NCBI RefSeq assembly: GCF_019856455.1
Contig: NZ_CP082205.1
Location: 1,240,001-1,304,000 of the forward strand
Origin: Streptococcus suis
Lineage (GTDB): Bacteria > Bacillota > Bacilli > Lactobacillales > Streptococcaceae
Length of the DNA: 64,000 nt
Direction of reading: 5' to 3'
Shown here: in pieces, positions 56,473 through 64,000 of the stretch
Position numbering within the stretch: the stretch's first letter is position 1
Layout of the letters: each line of letters opens with the position of its first letter
The notes under the pieces: model-generated
Databases searched by the model: none
Seen by the model: the letters and a program-made list of their open reading frames with translations, nothing else
Told to the model about the DNA's origin: nothing
Translations under genes and position numbers: made by a program

Positions 56473-56537
56473 TGTGATTTTCCTCCAATTTAGGTTTTTA
56501 AATAGTTTGTAGCACTAAGCAGCTACGCTCTGACGCA

Positions 56538-57032
56538 TTAAGCTGCGTCTTCTTTTTCTGCAACAGCTTTGACAGCGTATGCAACATTGCGAACTGGCGC
56601 TTGAAGTACAGAAAGCAACATAGAAAGCATGCCTTCGCGGTTTGGCAATGTAGCAAGTGCTTCGATTTCTTCTTTAGAAGAAACTTTACCTTCTACAGCA
56701 CCACCTTTGATTTCAAGAGCATCAGCAGTTTTCGCGAAATCGTAAATTGTTTTAGCTGGAGCAACTGCATCGTTTGAGAATGCAACTGCAGATGGACCTA
56801 CAAACAATTCTGCAAGACCTTCAAGACCAGCTTGCTCAGCAGCACGACGCAAGATTGAGTTTTTGATAACTTTGTACTCAACTTCTGCACCACGCAAGTT
56901 ACGACGAAGAACTGTATCTTGTTCTACTGTCAAACCACGAGCGTCTACAACAACGATAGAAGTTGCAGCTTTCATTTGCTCAGCAACGGCATTTACTAAT
57001 TCCGCTTTTTTAGCGATAATAGCTTCACTCAT
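56538..57032 (-). CDS. rplJ: 50S ribosomal protein L10
   Basis: 164 residues from ATG 57032 ([13 protein letters not shown]), chosen because GGAGGT lies 7 bases before; an upstream in-frame ATG at 57068 falls within the leader RNA. L10 anchors L7/L12 dimers to the ribosome and in many bacteria represses its own operon by binding the leader. [16 protein letters not shown] near 32-47 is characteristic. Confidence 0.96.
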   Translation of the reverse strand: MSEAIIAKKAELVNAVAEQMKAATSIVVVDARGLTVEQDTVLRRNLRGAEVEYKVIKNSILRRAAEQAGLEGLAELFVGPSAVAFSNDAVAPAKTIYDFAKTADALEIKGGAVEGKVSSKEEIEALATLPNREGMLSMLLSVLQAPVRNVAYAVKAVAEKEDAA

Positions 57033-57190
57033 TTTTTTACCTCCGTTTTTATTTTGGGCTAGGCACAAAAAAATCGCACCTAAACCTAGACACGAAAGTA
57101 CAAATACGTTTATCTCAATAATCGTTTTGTGCCTCGGTAGGATGTTTATGAGTCCAGCTCCCCTACTGTCTTAGGTCAGTTTTTTCAAAC
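57033..57190 (-). ncRNA. L10 leader (ribosomal protein autoregulatory RNA)
   Basis: The 158-base stretch between the -10 and rplJ contains CCTACCGAGGCACAAAA and a matching TTTTTTGTGCCTAG arm, the usual L10 leader elements. L10(L12)4 is expected to bind it and control translation or termination. Confidence 0.75.
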
Positions 57191-57197
57191 CACAATT

Positions 57198-57226
57198 ATC
57201 ATAACACAGTATTTTCAATAATGCAA
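57198..57226 (-). promoter_or_regulatory. rplJ promoter
   Basis: TTGCAT (57226-57221), 17 bases, TATGAT (57203-57198) on the minus strand. The second IS630 copy starts about 70 bases upstream. Confidence 0.65.
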
Positions 57227-57335
57227 GACTTTTCTCCTATTTTTTTAATATTTTTTTCAATTTTTTTCAAGCAGCAGTGCCGTTTAGTTCGTTTTATACT
57301 GTTCAAAAAACAAAAACTAACGTATAATAGATTTA

Positions 57336-57847
57336 TGAAACTTACTATCGAACAAACAAACGAATTAAAAACTTATTTGAAAGATAAAACCTATTCCCCA
57401 TTTCATAGACGACTTCAAGTAATCCTATTCAGAGCAGAAGGGCTTAGTTATAAGGAAATCACTAACCTTATCGGCTATTCAAAGTATACAATCTGGTCCT
57501 TACAAGGCAAGTATGAGCTTGGTGGGATTTCAGCTCTAGTAAGAGAAACGCGAGGTGGACGGAACCGTCAATATTTAACCCTTCAAGAAGAGGAAGCATT
57601 TCTAAAAGAACAGTTAACAGCTTCACTAAATGGCGAATTTGTGACCATAAACTCTCTCTACGAAACTTATCAGAAACGGGTTGGACACCCTACGACCAAG
57701 GAAGGATTCTATGCCCTTCTGAAACGCCATGGTTGGCGCAAAGTGACGCCAAGACCAGAACACCCTAAAAAAGCAGACGCCGAAACGATTCTAGCGTCTA
57801 AAAATAAAATCTTCATTCACGAAAATAGGAAAGCGCTTCAAGAATAG
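57336..57847 (+). CDS. IS630 transposase, N-terminal ORF (copy 2)
   Basis: Same 170 residues as copy 1 apart from Lys for Arg in SYKEITNL. The start ATG at 57336 is equivalent to 37917 in copy 1. Five other base changes nearby are silent. Ends at the same TAG. Confidence 0.85.
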
Positions 57848-57872
57848 TCGTCGCTATCATAAAGTCAGACTA

Positions 57873-58370
57873 ATGTATCAAGATGAGGCGGGTTTCGGTC
57901 GGATTAGTAAAATTGGAAAGGCCTGGGCACCAAAAGGGGTGAGACCGCATGTACATAGCCACTATATTCGTGAGTATCGCTATTGCTATGGTGCTATTGA
58001 TGCCCATACAGGAGAGTCCTTCTTCATTATCGCTGGGGGTTGCAATACAGATTGGATGAATGTTTTTCTCAAACAACTATCTGAAGCTTATCCTGACGAT
58101 TATATTTTATTAGTGATGGACAATGCCGTTTGGCATAAATCAAGTACCTTAGAGAAACCACATAATATTGGTTTTGAGTTTATTCCTCCCTATACTCCTG
58201 AAATGAATCCAATTGAACAAGTTTGGGCTGAGATTCGAAAGAGAGGGTTTAAGAATAAAGCTTTTAAAACACTAGATGATGTGATAAACAAGCTTCAAGA
58301 AGTGATACGAGAGTTAGATTGGTCTATTTTAAAACCAATTGTTAGTAGACGATGGTTAAAAAACACTTGA
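57873..58370 (+). CDS. IS630 transposase, catalytic ORF (copy 2)
   Basis: 165 residues, protein-identical to copy 1, with the same DDE motifs (MYQDEAGFGR, VMDNAVWH, NPIEQVW) and the same +1 relation to the upstream ORF. Confidence 0.85.
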   Translation: MYQDEAGFGRISKIGKAWAPKGVRPHVHSHYIREYRYCYGAIDAHTGESFFIIAGGCNTDWMNVFLKQLSEAYPDDYILLVMDNAVWHKSSTLEKPHNIGFEFIPPYTPEMNPIEQVWAEIRKRGFKNKAFKTLDDVINKLQEVIRELDWSILKPIVSRRWLKNT

Positions 58371-58400
58371 TTGGTTTGATTTTTGATTTTTGTTGAGTAT

Positions 58401-58610
58401 TAGTTGTAGAGGTCAGACTTAGAATGTGAAATACGAATTGCTGTGATTTGCTTCGCAAATCTTATCTCCAACCTTTTTACCTCGATTTTTTCATTTCTAA
58501 GCTCAGGCTGAAACAGTTCACTGAACAGTTTCACTCCACTGGCCTGTTAAACCCAATCAACCACTGCACTGAGAAGTGACTTTGCACTTTTTGACCAGCC
58601 TCGTTTAAAG
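58401..58610 (+). repeat. Extragenic repeat, copy C (shorter and diverged)
   Basis: Begins gttgtagaggtcagacttag and includes TTTGCTTCGCAAA, ctgaaacagttcactgaacag, and caatcaaccactgcactgaga, matching copies A and B but lacking parts of both. It fills the 345-base gap between IS630 copy 2 and topA together with the topA terminator. Confidence 0.65.
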
Positions 58611-58675
58611 TTGAAAATATGGAAACGAAGTTTCCTCGCTTGTCGAAGTAAGCTAAGATAAACTAACATGACTAT

Positions 58676-58712
58676 AAAAAACAACTGCCATTCCCTTGAG
58701 AATAGCAGTTTA
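58676..58712 (-). terminator. Terminator of topA
   Basis: CTGCTATTC pairs with GAATGGCAG on the minus strand, followed by TTGTTTTTTAT. Confidence 0.85.
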
Positions 58713-58715
58713 ATC

Positions 58716-60809
58716 TTATTTAATCTTGTCTTCTTCGTAGTCACCATTTGGACAGACAACTTGTTTACCACCACCACGAACTTTTTTCTCAACGAGATAG
58801 TGGTCGCATTTCGGACAAGAACGCCCGACTGGCTTGTCCCAAGAGGTAAATTCACACTCTGGGTAGCGATCGCAACCATAGAAAAGACGATTGCGTTTAC
58901 TCTTGCGTTCAATCACTTGCCCTTTTTGGCAAACCGGACAAGTCACACCGATTTCTTTAGTGATTTGCTTGGTATTGCGACAGTCTGGGAAATTGCTACA
59001 TGCATAGAATTTCCCAAAACGTCCTAATTTAATAACCATTTCATGTCCACAAACATCACAGTCAAAGCCAGCTGGTTCATCCTTAATTTGGATTTTTTCC
59101 ATCTGTTCTTCTGCCTTAGATAATTCTACCTTGAATGGCTGATAGAAACCGTCAATGACCTTCTGCCACTGCTCTTTCCCGATTTCTACATCATCCAATT
59201 TTTGTTCCATATCGGCTGTAAATTTGACATTGACAATATCTGGGAAGAATTCAACAATCAGCTTATTAACGATTTCTCCGAGTTCAGTTGGTTCAAATCG
59301 CTTAGCCACAAGCTTAACATAGTAACGTTTTTGAATAGTTTCAATCGTTGGTGCATAGGTTGACGGGCGACCTACACCATTCTCTTCTAATGTTTTAATT
59401 AAGGTTGCTTCAGAGTAGCGAGCTGGTGGCTGAGTAAAGTGTTGTTCTGGATTTGTTGACGCGCGCACCACCGTGTCACCTTGTTCCATATCTGGCAACA
59501 TTTTATTTTTATCAGCGTCGTTATAGACAGCCATATAACCATCGAATTTTACTTGGCTACCATTAGCAGCAAAAATCACTCCATTTTGACCTAGGCGAAC
59601 ACTCATGGTATCAAAGACCGCTGCAGCCATCTGACTTGCGACAAAACGATTCCAAATCAGTGTATATAGTCGCAACTGGTCCTTGTCCAGATATTTTGCA
59701 ATTGATTCAGGTGTTAAGTTAACATTTGATGGACGAATGGCTTCGTGGGCATCTTGTGCACCACTGGCATTTTTTACTTTATTACCATGCTTTGAATAGG
59801 TAGCACCAAAACGCTCCGTGATAAAGTCAGCAGCTTGTGCTTGTGCAACAGGGCTAATACGTGTTGAATCCGTACGCATATAGGTAATCAAACCTTGGGT
59901 ACCACCTGTGCCAAGACTGACACCCTCATAAAGTTGTTGAGCAACCATCATGGTTTTACGAGTACGGAAATTGATTTTATTAGCCGCATCCATCTGCATG
60001 GTAGAAGTTGTGTAAGGCAGAGGTGCATTTCGTTTGCGTTCCTTACGCTCAACCTGTTCTACTAAGAAATCATCCCCATCAAGTCGGGCGAGAATTTCTT
60101 TAACCTGCTCATTGTTTTCAATTTTAGTTTTCTTTCCATCTATACCGTAGAATGAAGCCTGGAATTTCTTGCTCCCCTTTTTAAAGGTTGCATCAATTGT
60201 CCAATATTCTTCTGGTTTGAAATTGCTGATTTCATTTTCACGGTCGATTATTAATTTGAGAGCAACCGATTGAACACGTCCTGCTGACAGACCTTTTTTG
60301 ACTTTCTTCCATAAAATAGGTGATATGGAGTACCCTACAATACGGTCTAGAACACGGCGAGCCTGTTGGGCATCAACCAAATCATGATTGATAGCACGTG
60401 GCTCCTTAAAGGCATTTTTGACAGCATCCTTGGTGATCTCGTTGAAAACAACCCGGTTTTTATCCTTTTCGTCTAGTCCCAAAATATGAGCCAGATGCCA
60501 TGAAATAGCTTCTCCTTCACGGTCCGGGTCACTCGCGAGAAAGACTTGCTTAGCATTTTTTGCTTCTTTTTTCAAAGAATTAATAAGAGGACCTTTTCCA
60601 CGTATGTTGATGTACTCAGGTGCATAGTTGTTATCAAAGTCAATAGACATACTAGATTTTTTTAAATCACGGATATGACCTACTGAAGCAACGACCTTAT
60701 AATTTTTACCAAGATATTTTTCGATTGTTTTTGCCTTAGCAGGCGACTCTACAATAACGAGATTTTTCTTGGTTGTTGTTTTTTTCTTACTAACTGTTTT
60801 TGTAGCCAT
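58716..60809 (-). CDS. topA: DNA topoisomerase I
   Basis: 697 residues. Relaxes negative supercoils by single-strand passage. TOPRIM domain with [15 protein letters not shown] at about 19-33 and the DPDREGEA acidic triad; catalytic Tyr in [10 protein letters not shown]; three C-terminal Cys4 zinc modules (CDVCGHE, CPVCQKG, CPKCDHY). A Lys/Thr-rich N-terminal tail precedes the core. Follows dprA in the same direction, a common streptococcal order. Confidence 0.97.
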   Translation of the reverse strand: MATKTVSKKKTTTKKNLVIVESPAKAKTIEKYLGKNYKVVASVGHIRDLKKSSMSIDFDNNYAPEYINIRGKGPLINSLKKEAKNAKQVFLASDPDREGEAISWHLAHILGLDEKDKNRVVFNEITKDAVKNAFKEPRAINHDLVDAQQARRVLDRIVGYSISPILWKKVKKGLSAGRVQSVALKLIIDRENEISNFKPEEYWTIDATFKKGSKKFQASFYGIDGKKTKIENNEQVKEILARLDGDDFLVEQVERKERKRNAPLPYTTSTMQMDAANKINFRTRKTMMVAQQLYEGVSLGTGGTQGLITYMRTDSTRISPVAQAQAADFITERFGATYSKHGNKVKNASGAQDAHEAIRPSNVNLTPESIAKYLDKDQLRLYTLIWNRFVASQMAAAVFDTMSVRLGQNGVIFAANGSQVKFDGYMAVYNDADKNKMLPDMEQGDTVVRASTNPEQHFTQPPARYSEATLIKTLEENGVGRPSTYAPTIETIQKRYYVKLVAKRFEPTELGEIVNKLIVEFFPDIVNVKFTADMEQKLDDVEIGKEQWQKVIDGFYQPFKVELSKAEEQMEKIQIKDEPAGFDCDVCGHEMVIKLGRFGKFYACSNFPDCRNTKQITKEIGVTCPVCQKGQVIERKSKRNRLFYGCDRYPECEFTSWDKPVGRSCPKCDHYLVEKKVRGGGKQVVCPNGDYEEDKIK

Positions 60810-60874
60810 TCTTATACCTTACAAATATTTTTAACCTCACAAAGAATATACTATTTTTCAGTCAGTGTCAAGAT

Positions 60875-60900
60875 TTTTATTTTCCTATAGGAAAACTTAT
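60875..60900 (-). terminator. Palindrome between dprA and topA
   Basis: TTTTCCTATAGGAAAA is a perfect palindrome directly after the dprA stop. Its stem is short and the T run poor. topA also has a TTGACA box just downstream, so each gene may have its own transcript. Confidence 0.35.
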
Positions 60901-60901
60901 T

Positions 60902-61744
60902 TTAAAATTGATAGTCTGAAAGGATGTCCAAGCCTGATGTAATGCACTTTGCCCCCTCTTGAATCAAATGATGACAACCATCTGATTTTCCGTCCATAAT
61001 GGAACCTGGAATAGCATAGACTTCTCTGCCTTCTTCCAAGGCACGTTCACAAGTAATCAAGCTGCCAGACCGCATTTTTGCCTCGCAGACTACCAATCCT
61101 TCCACCAAACCAGCTATAATGCGATTGCGTTCTGGGAAATGGTATTTGAGGGGCTGGGCACCCGGTTCATACTCAGTCAGCACCAAATGGTGTTTTCCAA
61201 TATAGGTCTGCAAATCCTTATTTTCTTTTGGATAAATATTATCTAAACCTGTTCCAATTACAGCAATGGTTTGGCCTCCATTTTTCAAACTGGCGATGTG
61301 GGCTGCTGTATCAATTCCTCTTGCCAAACCACTGACAATGACAAAGCGATTGTTGAGTTCTTTGATAATCTTCTGAACAGACTGAACGCCATTTTTACTG
61401 GCATTTCGTGTACCAACGACTGCCAGCTTTGATTTTTCCAGCAATTCTAAATCCCCTTGATAAAACAAAAGTACAGGTGGATTGTAAATCTGTTTGAGCG
61501 CCAAAGGATAGATGTCATCTAAAATTGAAAATGATGGATACTTATTAAATTCCTCGCGACAGGCTTTTATATCTAGATTCTTATAATTTTCCATAAATAG
61601 CACTGGATTTTTACATTCAGAAACAACAGCGACATTTCGCAAGGTCAATTTTTTACCGTGTTTTTCTTGATAGGCCAAAACTTTATTCACATTAAGATTG
61701 GTCAAACCTGCTTTTTTCCATTTAAACAATTCAAAATTATTCAT
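60902..61744 (-). CDS. dprA: DNA processing protein DprA
   Basis: 280 residues from ATG 61744 (MNNFELFKWKKAGL), with AGGTGAAG upstream; the longer open frame overlaps the acetyltransferase. DprA loads RecA on incoming single-stranded DNA during natural transformation. The Rossmann-like core shows AVVGTRNASKNG near 105-116, SGLARGIDTAAH near 137-148 and the FPERNRIIAG and ACEAKMRSGSL-like (CEAKMRSGSLITCERALEEG) blocks. No competence-box promoter was identified. Confidence 0.95.
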   Translation of the reverse strand: MNNFELFKWKKAGLTNLNVNKVLAYQEKHGKKLTLRNVAVVSECKNPVLFMENYKNLDIKACREEFNKYPSFSILDDIYPLALKQIYNPPVLLFYQGDLELLEKSKLAVVGTRNASKNGVQSVQKIIKELNNRFVIVSGLARGIDTAAHIASLKNGGQTIAVIGTGLDNIYPKENKDLQTYIGKHHLVLTEYEPGAQPLKYHFPERNRIIAGLVEGLVVCEAKMRSGSLITCERALEEGREVYAIPGSIMDGKSDGCHHLIQEGAKCITSGLDILSDYQF

Positions 61745-61802
61745 TTTCTTCACCTCATCTAGTCTATTCGCAAGGCAAAGAAAAAATTCTCCCGAAGAAG
61801 AA

Positions 61803-62360
61803 TTATTTTTTAGGTATTGCTTTGATAACACGCGCAGGATTGCCAGCCAAAACGACATTATCACCAAAAGACTTGGTCACAACGGAACCAGCACCAACAA
61901 CAACATTGTTGCCCAAGGTCACACCAGGTAAGATTGTCACACCACCACCAGCCCAGAAATTATCACCAATGGTAATTGGAGAGCCATATTCCAAACCAGA
62001 ATTTCGTTCATCAGGATCTAGTGGATGAAGTGGAGTTAGCAACTGTGCATTTGGACCAAGCATGGCATTTTTGCCAATGGTGATGGGACAAACATCCAAC
62101 ATGATACAGTTGAAATTAGCGTAAAAATCCTCACCAACATGAATATTGCTACCGTAATCACAGTAGAAATTTGGCTCCATGTAAATCCGCTCACCTGTAG
62201 CTCCAAACCAGTTCTTCAAGATTTGAGAACGTATAGAGCCATCTAATTCATTATTGAAGTCCCGCATATTGTGGCGAGCCTGCGTTCGCATTTGAGACAA
62301 TTCTGGGTCCCAGGCCTGATAGAACTGACCTGCAATCATTTTTTCTTTTTCTGTTGGCAT
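61803..62360 (-). CDS. maa: Maltose O-acetyltransferase-like hexapeptide acetyltransferase
   Basis: 185 residues from ATG 62360 (MPTEKEKMIAGQFYQA), with TAGGAG upstream. Left-handed beta-helix fold: hexapeptide repeats such as IGKNAMLGPNAQ, ITIGDNFWAGGGVTI and LGNNVVVGAGSVV; catalytic His in LHPLDPDERNSGLEYG. Acetylates sugars with acetyl-CoA. dprA follows 58 bases later on the same strand. Confidence 0.92.
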   Translation of the reverse strand: MPTEKEKMIAGQFYQAWDPELSQMRTQARHNMRDFNNELDGSIRSQILKNWFGATGERIYMEPNFYCDYGSNIHVGEDFYANFNCIMLDVCPITIGKNAMLGPNAQLLTPLHPLDPDERNSGLEYGSPITIGDNFWAGGGVTILPGVTLGNNVVVGAGSVVTKSFGDNVVLAGNPARVIKAIPKK

Positions 62361-62489
62361 ACATTTGCTCCTATTTTGTTTTTTCATATCTATCATAGGA
62401 CTTCTTATTCTAAAAGTCAAACTTTCTTGACAAGTCCAGCTAAGATTTGGTATTGTTCTTATTAATTTAAACCAACGAAAGAGGGAATC

Positions 62490-62801
62490 ATGCAAGAAAA
62501 ACATGAACAAACTATAACTTTGACTGCTACAGAATTGCTTGGGTTGATACAAACTGAATCGGTGCAATTGCTAGATGTTCGTGACCCAGAAGAATATTCA
62601 GCTGGTCATATTGGTGGTGCTATTAATTGTCCCATGGATCGGATTGCCGCATTTGATGGACCAGTCGACCAACACTATCTCCTCATCTGTAAGAGCGGAA
62701 AACGTAGCAAGCTGGCCAGAGGAATCATGTCATCTAAGGGATTTAAGGCAAATGATATTGCAGGTGGCATGGATGCTTGGGACGGATTGATTGTGAAATA
62801 A
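62490..62801 (+). CDS. Rhodanese-domain protein
   Basis: 103 residues, a single rhodanese domain. Catalytic Cys67 in LICKSGKRS; LLDVRDPEEYSAGHIGGAINCP near 27-48 is the family signature. Moves sulfane sulfur to an acceptor not identifiable here. Cytoplasmic. AGAGGGAATC precedes the start. Confidence 0.92.
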   Translation: MQEKHEQTITLTATELLGLIQTESVQLLDVRDPEEYSAGHIGGAINCPMDRIAAFDGPVDQHYLLICKSGKRSKLARGIMSSKGFKANDIAGGMDAWDGLIVK

Positions 62802-62811
62802 GGGTATTTCG

Positions 62812-62836
62812 GAAAGGAAGCATCCTTTTTCTTTAC
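62812..62836 (+). terminator. Weak terminator after the rhodanese gene
   Basis: AAAGGA and TCCTTT form a short stem around AGCA, followed by T-rich sequence. Confidence 0.5.
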
Positions 62837-62897
62837 TTTATTTTTTAAAAATTATATAATCTAGTTATCATTACTAGATAAAAGAGAGTAGATAATC

Positions 62898-63449
62898 ATG
62901 AAACAAACCATCCCCTACTGGCATGAACTGCCAGACTTGGACCTCTATTTAGACCAAGTTCTGCTCTATGTTAATCAAGTAGTCAATTCTCAGGAAAGCC
63001 TTGAACAGAAGAGTTTATACTCAATGAAAATCAACAGTAGCCTAGGAAACGAAGTCGATGATAGAACTGGGGTTCATCAAGGCAAGGTGACAACGGATAA
63101 TATTGATTTTCGAAGAGTATTGACTGCTGCCATGATCAATAACTATGTCAAACATAAACAGATTGAAAAACCTGTTAAGAAAAAATATCAAAAACAGCAA
63201 GTTGCCCGCTTGATTGCCTTGACTATCTTAAAAAATGTCTTTTCGATTCAAGAAATCAGTCAGACCTTAAATCTTCTTCTCCAGTCTAGCAATTCAGAAA
63301 CCTTATACAATCATTTTGTTGACTGCATGCGAAACGAGGAAAATGAAGAAACGCCTGACATCATTCGCTACGCTTGTCAATCCATCAAACTCTACTACAA
63401 AACCCGTCAACTCACTATGGAGTTAGAAAGGAGTCACCATGAATCCTAG
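62898..63449 (+). CDS. DUF1836 family protein
   Basis: 183 residues, soluble. Resembles DUF1836, with a helical N-terminus (YWHELPDLDLYLDQVLLYVNQ) and a possible helix-turn-helix near residues 100-130 (KKYQKQQVARLIALTILKNVFSIQEI). In streptococci it commonly precedes the hemolysin III gene, with which it overlaps here by 11 bases, so a link is likely though undefined. Confidence 0.82.
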   Translation: MKQTIPYWHELPDLDLYLDQVLLYVNQVVNSQESLEQKSLYSMKINSSLGNEVDDRTGVHQGKVTTDNIDFRRVLTAAMINNYVKHKQIEKPVKKKYQKQQVARLIALTILKNVFSIQEISQTLNLLLQSSNSETLYNHFVDCMRNEENEETPDIIRYACQSIKLYYKTRQLTMELERSHHES

Positions 63450-64000
63450 TTTAAAATTGAGCCTGCAACTATCCTTTGGAGAGGAGGTTGCTAACAGTGT
63501 CACACATGCAGTTGGGGCCTTGCTTATGCTGATTTTACTCCCTATTACTGCTATTCATTCCTATCAAGATTATAACGTGACAGCGGTAGTCGGCATGTCC
63601 ATCTTTGTTATCAGTCTTTTTCTCATGTTTCTGTCATCCTCTATCTACCACTCCATGCCCTATGCTTCTACTCACAAATACATCCTGAGGATTATCGACC
63701 ATAGCATGATTTACATTGCCATTGCCGGAAGTTACACACCCGTCGCCCTATCCTTAGTCGGTGGTTGGCTGGGCTATCTGATTGTTGGTTTGCAGTGGGG
63801 ATTGACTATTTTCGGTATACTCTATAAAATTTTTGCTAAAAAAATAAACGAAAAATTCAGCCTCTTCCTCTATCTTTTCATGGGCTGGTTGGTTGTCTTT
63901 ATCTTGCCAGCCATTCTTCAAAAAACTGGACTTATTTTCGGAATTTTGATGCTGGCTGGTGGACTATCTTATACTATTGGAGCCCTCTTCTACGCCAAGA
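63439..64000 (+). CDS. Hemolysin III (PAQR/YqfA family) membrane protein, 3' truncated by window edge
   Basis: 187 codons visible from ATG 63439 (GAAAGGAG upstream). At least six helices so far. Hallmarks of the hemolysin III/PAQR family: FGEEVANSVTHAVGA near 13-27, SSSIYHSMP near 67-75 and IDHSMIYIAIAGSYTP near 86-101, with the conserved His and Asp that bind metal. True haemolytic activity is doubtful for most members. The end lies outside the window. Confidence 0.92.
   Translation, partial: MNPSLKLSLQLSFGEEVANSVTHAVGALLMLILLPITAIHSYQDYNVTAVVGMSIFVISLFLMFLSSSIYHSMPYASTHKYILRIIDHSMIYIAIAGSYTPVALSLVGGWLGYLIVGLQWGLTIFGILYKIFAKKINEKFSLFLYLFMGWLVVFILPAILQKTGLIFGILMLAGGLSYTIGALFYAK

Larger units (their letters stand above)
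57295..58402 (+). mobile_element. IS630-family insertion sequence, copy 2
   Basis: Element 57297-58400 (1104 bases) with the same TACTGTTC and TTGAGTAT ends as copy 1 and flanking TA at 57295-57296 and 58401-58402. It lies between the rplJ promoter and extragenic repeat copy C, head-on to rplJ. Confidence 0.9.

Noticed and set aside
61745..61867. Longer DprA start at 61867
   Set aside because: It would overlap the acetyltransferase gene, lacks a ribosome binding site, and adds residues unlike the family; 61744 has AGGTGAAG.

Overview
The window looks like a chromosomal segment of a low-GC streptococcus, most likely Streptococcus suis or a close relative. The grounds are the gene content and order: an M26-type zinc metalloprotease C-terminus, DUF1149-degV-dapB-cca, thyA-folA-clpX-engB, tdk-prfA-prmC-glyA, a ylxM-ffh-satD-satE operon, and xerS with its own dif site. 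The species call is inference from recognised families, not from a database search.

Layout. 1-23.9 kb is mostly housekeeping on the + strand: lysine biosynthesis (dapB), tRNA CCA addition, an ABC-F ATPase, glucokinase, the thymidylate/folate pair thyA-folA, ClpX, GTPases EngB and LepA, ndk, tdk, release factor 1 with its methylase PrmC, tRNA t6A synthesis, glyA and a cell-wall hydrolase-like protein. 23.9-30.2 kb is an accessory segment: an IS4-family element, two unrecognised minus-strand genes and a type IV restriction pair mcrB-mcrC. 30.3-37.8 kb holds guaA, a GntR/HutC regulator, an ISAs1 element with a perfect 10-bp target duplication, and the ylxM-ffh-satD-satE locus. At 37.9-39.5 kb an IS630 element splits a TmrB-like P-loop gene after its fifth codon.

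At 39.5 kb a difSL-like site sits directly upstream of xerS. From there to about 62 kb the genes lie predominantly on the minus strand, whereas before it they lie predominantly on the plus strand. The window therefore straddles the replication terminus.

The right half holds a phosphohexomutase and a Bce-type antimicrobial peptide resistance locus: a 46-aa ORF, a NisI-like lipoprotein, an ABC transporter and a two-component system, with a toxin-antitoxin pair lodged inside. Next come an IS110 element with a structured leader, inserted into an extragenic repeat, and an uncharacterised operon of two esterases plus an ATP-grasp ligase. These are followed by trmFO, a HAD phosphatase, an IS200 element, rplJ-rplL with an L10 leader, a second IS630 copy, topA, dprA, an acetyltransferase, a rhodanese, a DUF1836 protein and a truncated hemolysin III gene.

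Non-coding structure: three copies of one extragenic repeat (about 7.5, 49.6 and 58.4 kb), a 56-58 bp tandem repeat before prfA, and several clean palindromic operator candidates (glk, satD, the toxin-antitoxin pair, the 25.4-kb gene). Two genes have apparently leaderless promoters of identical geometry. No rRNA, tRNA or CRISPR array was seen.
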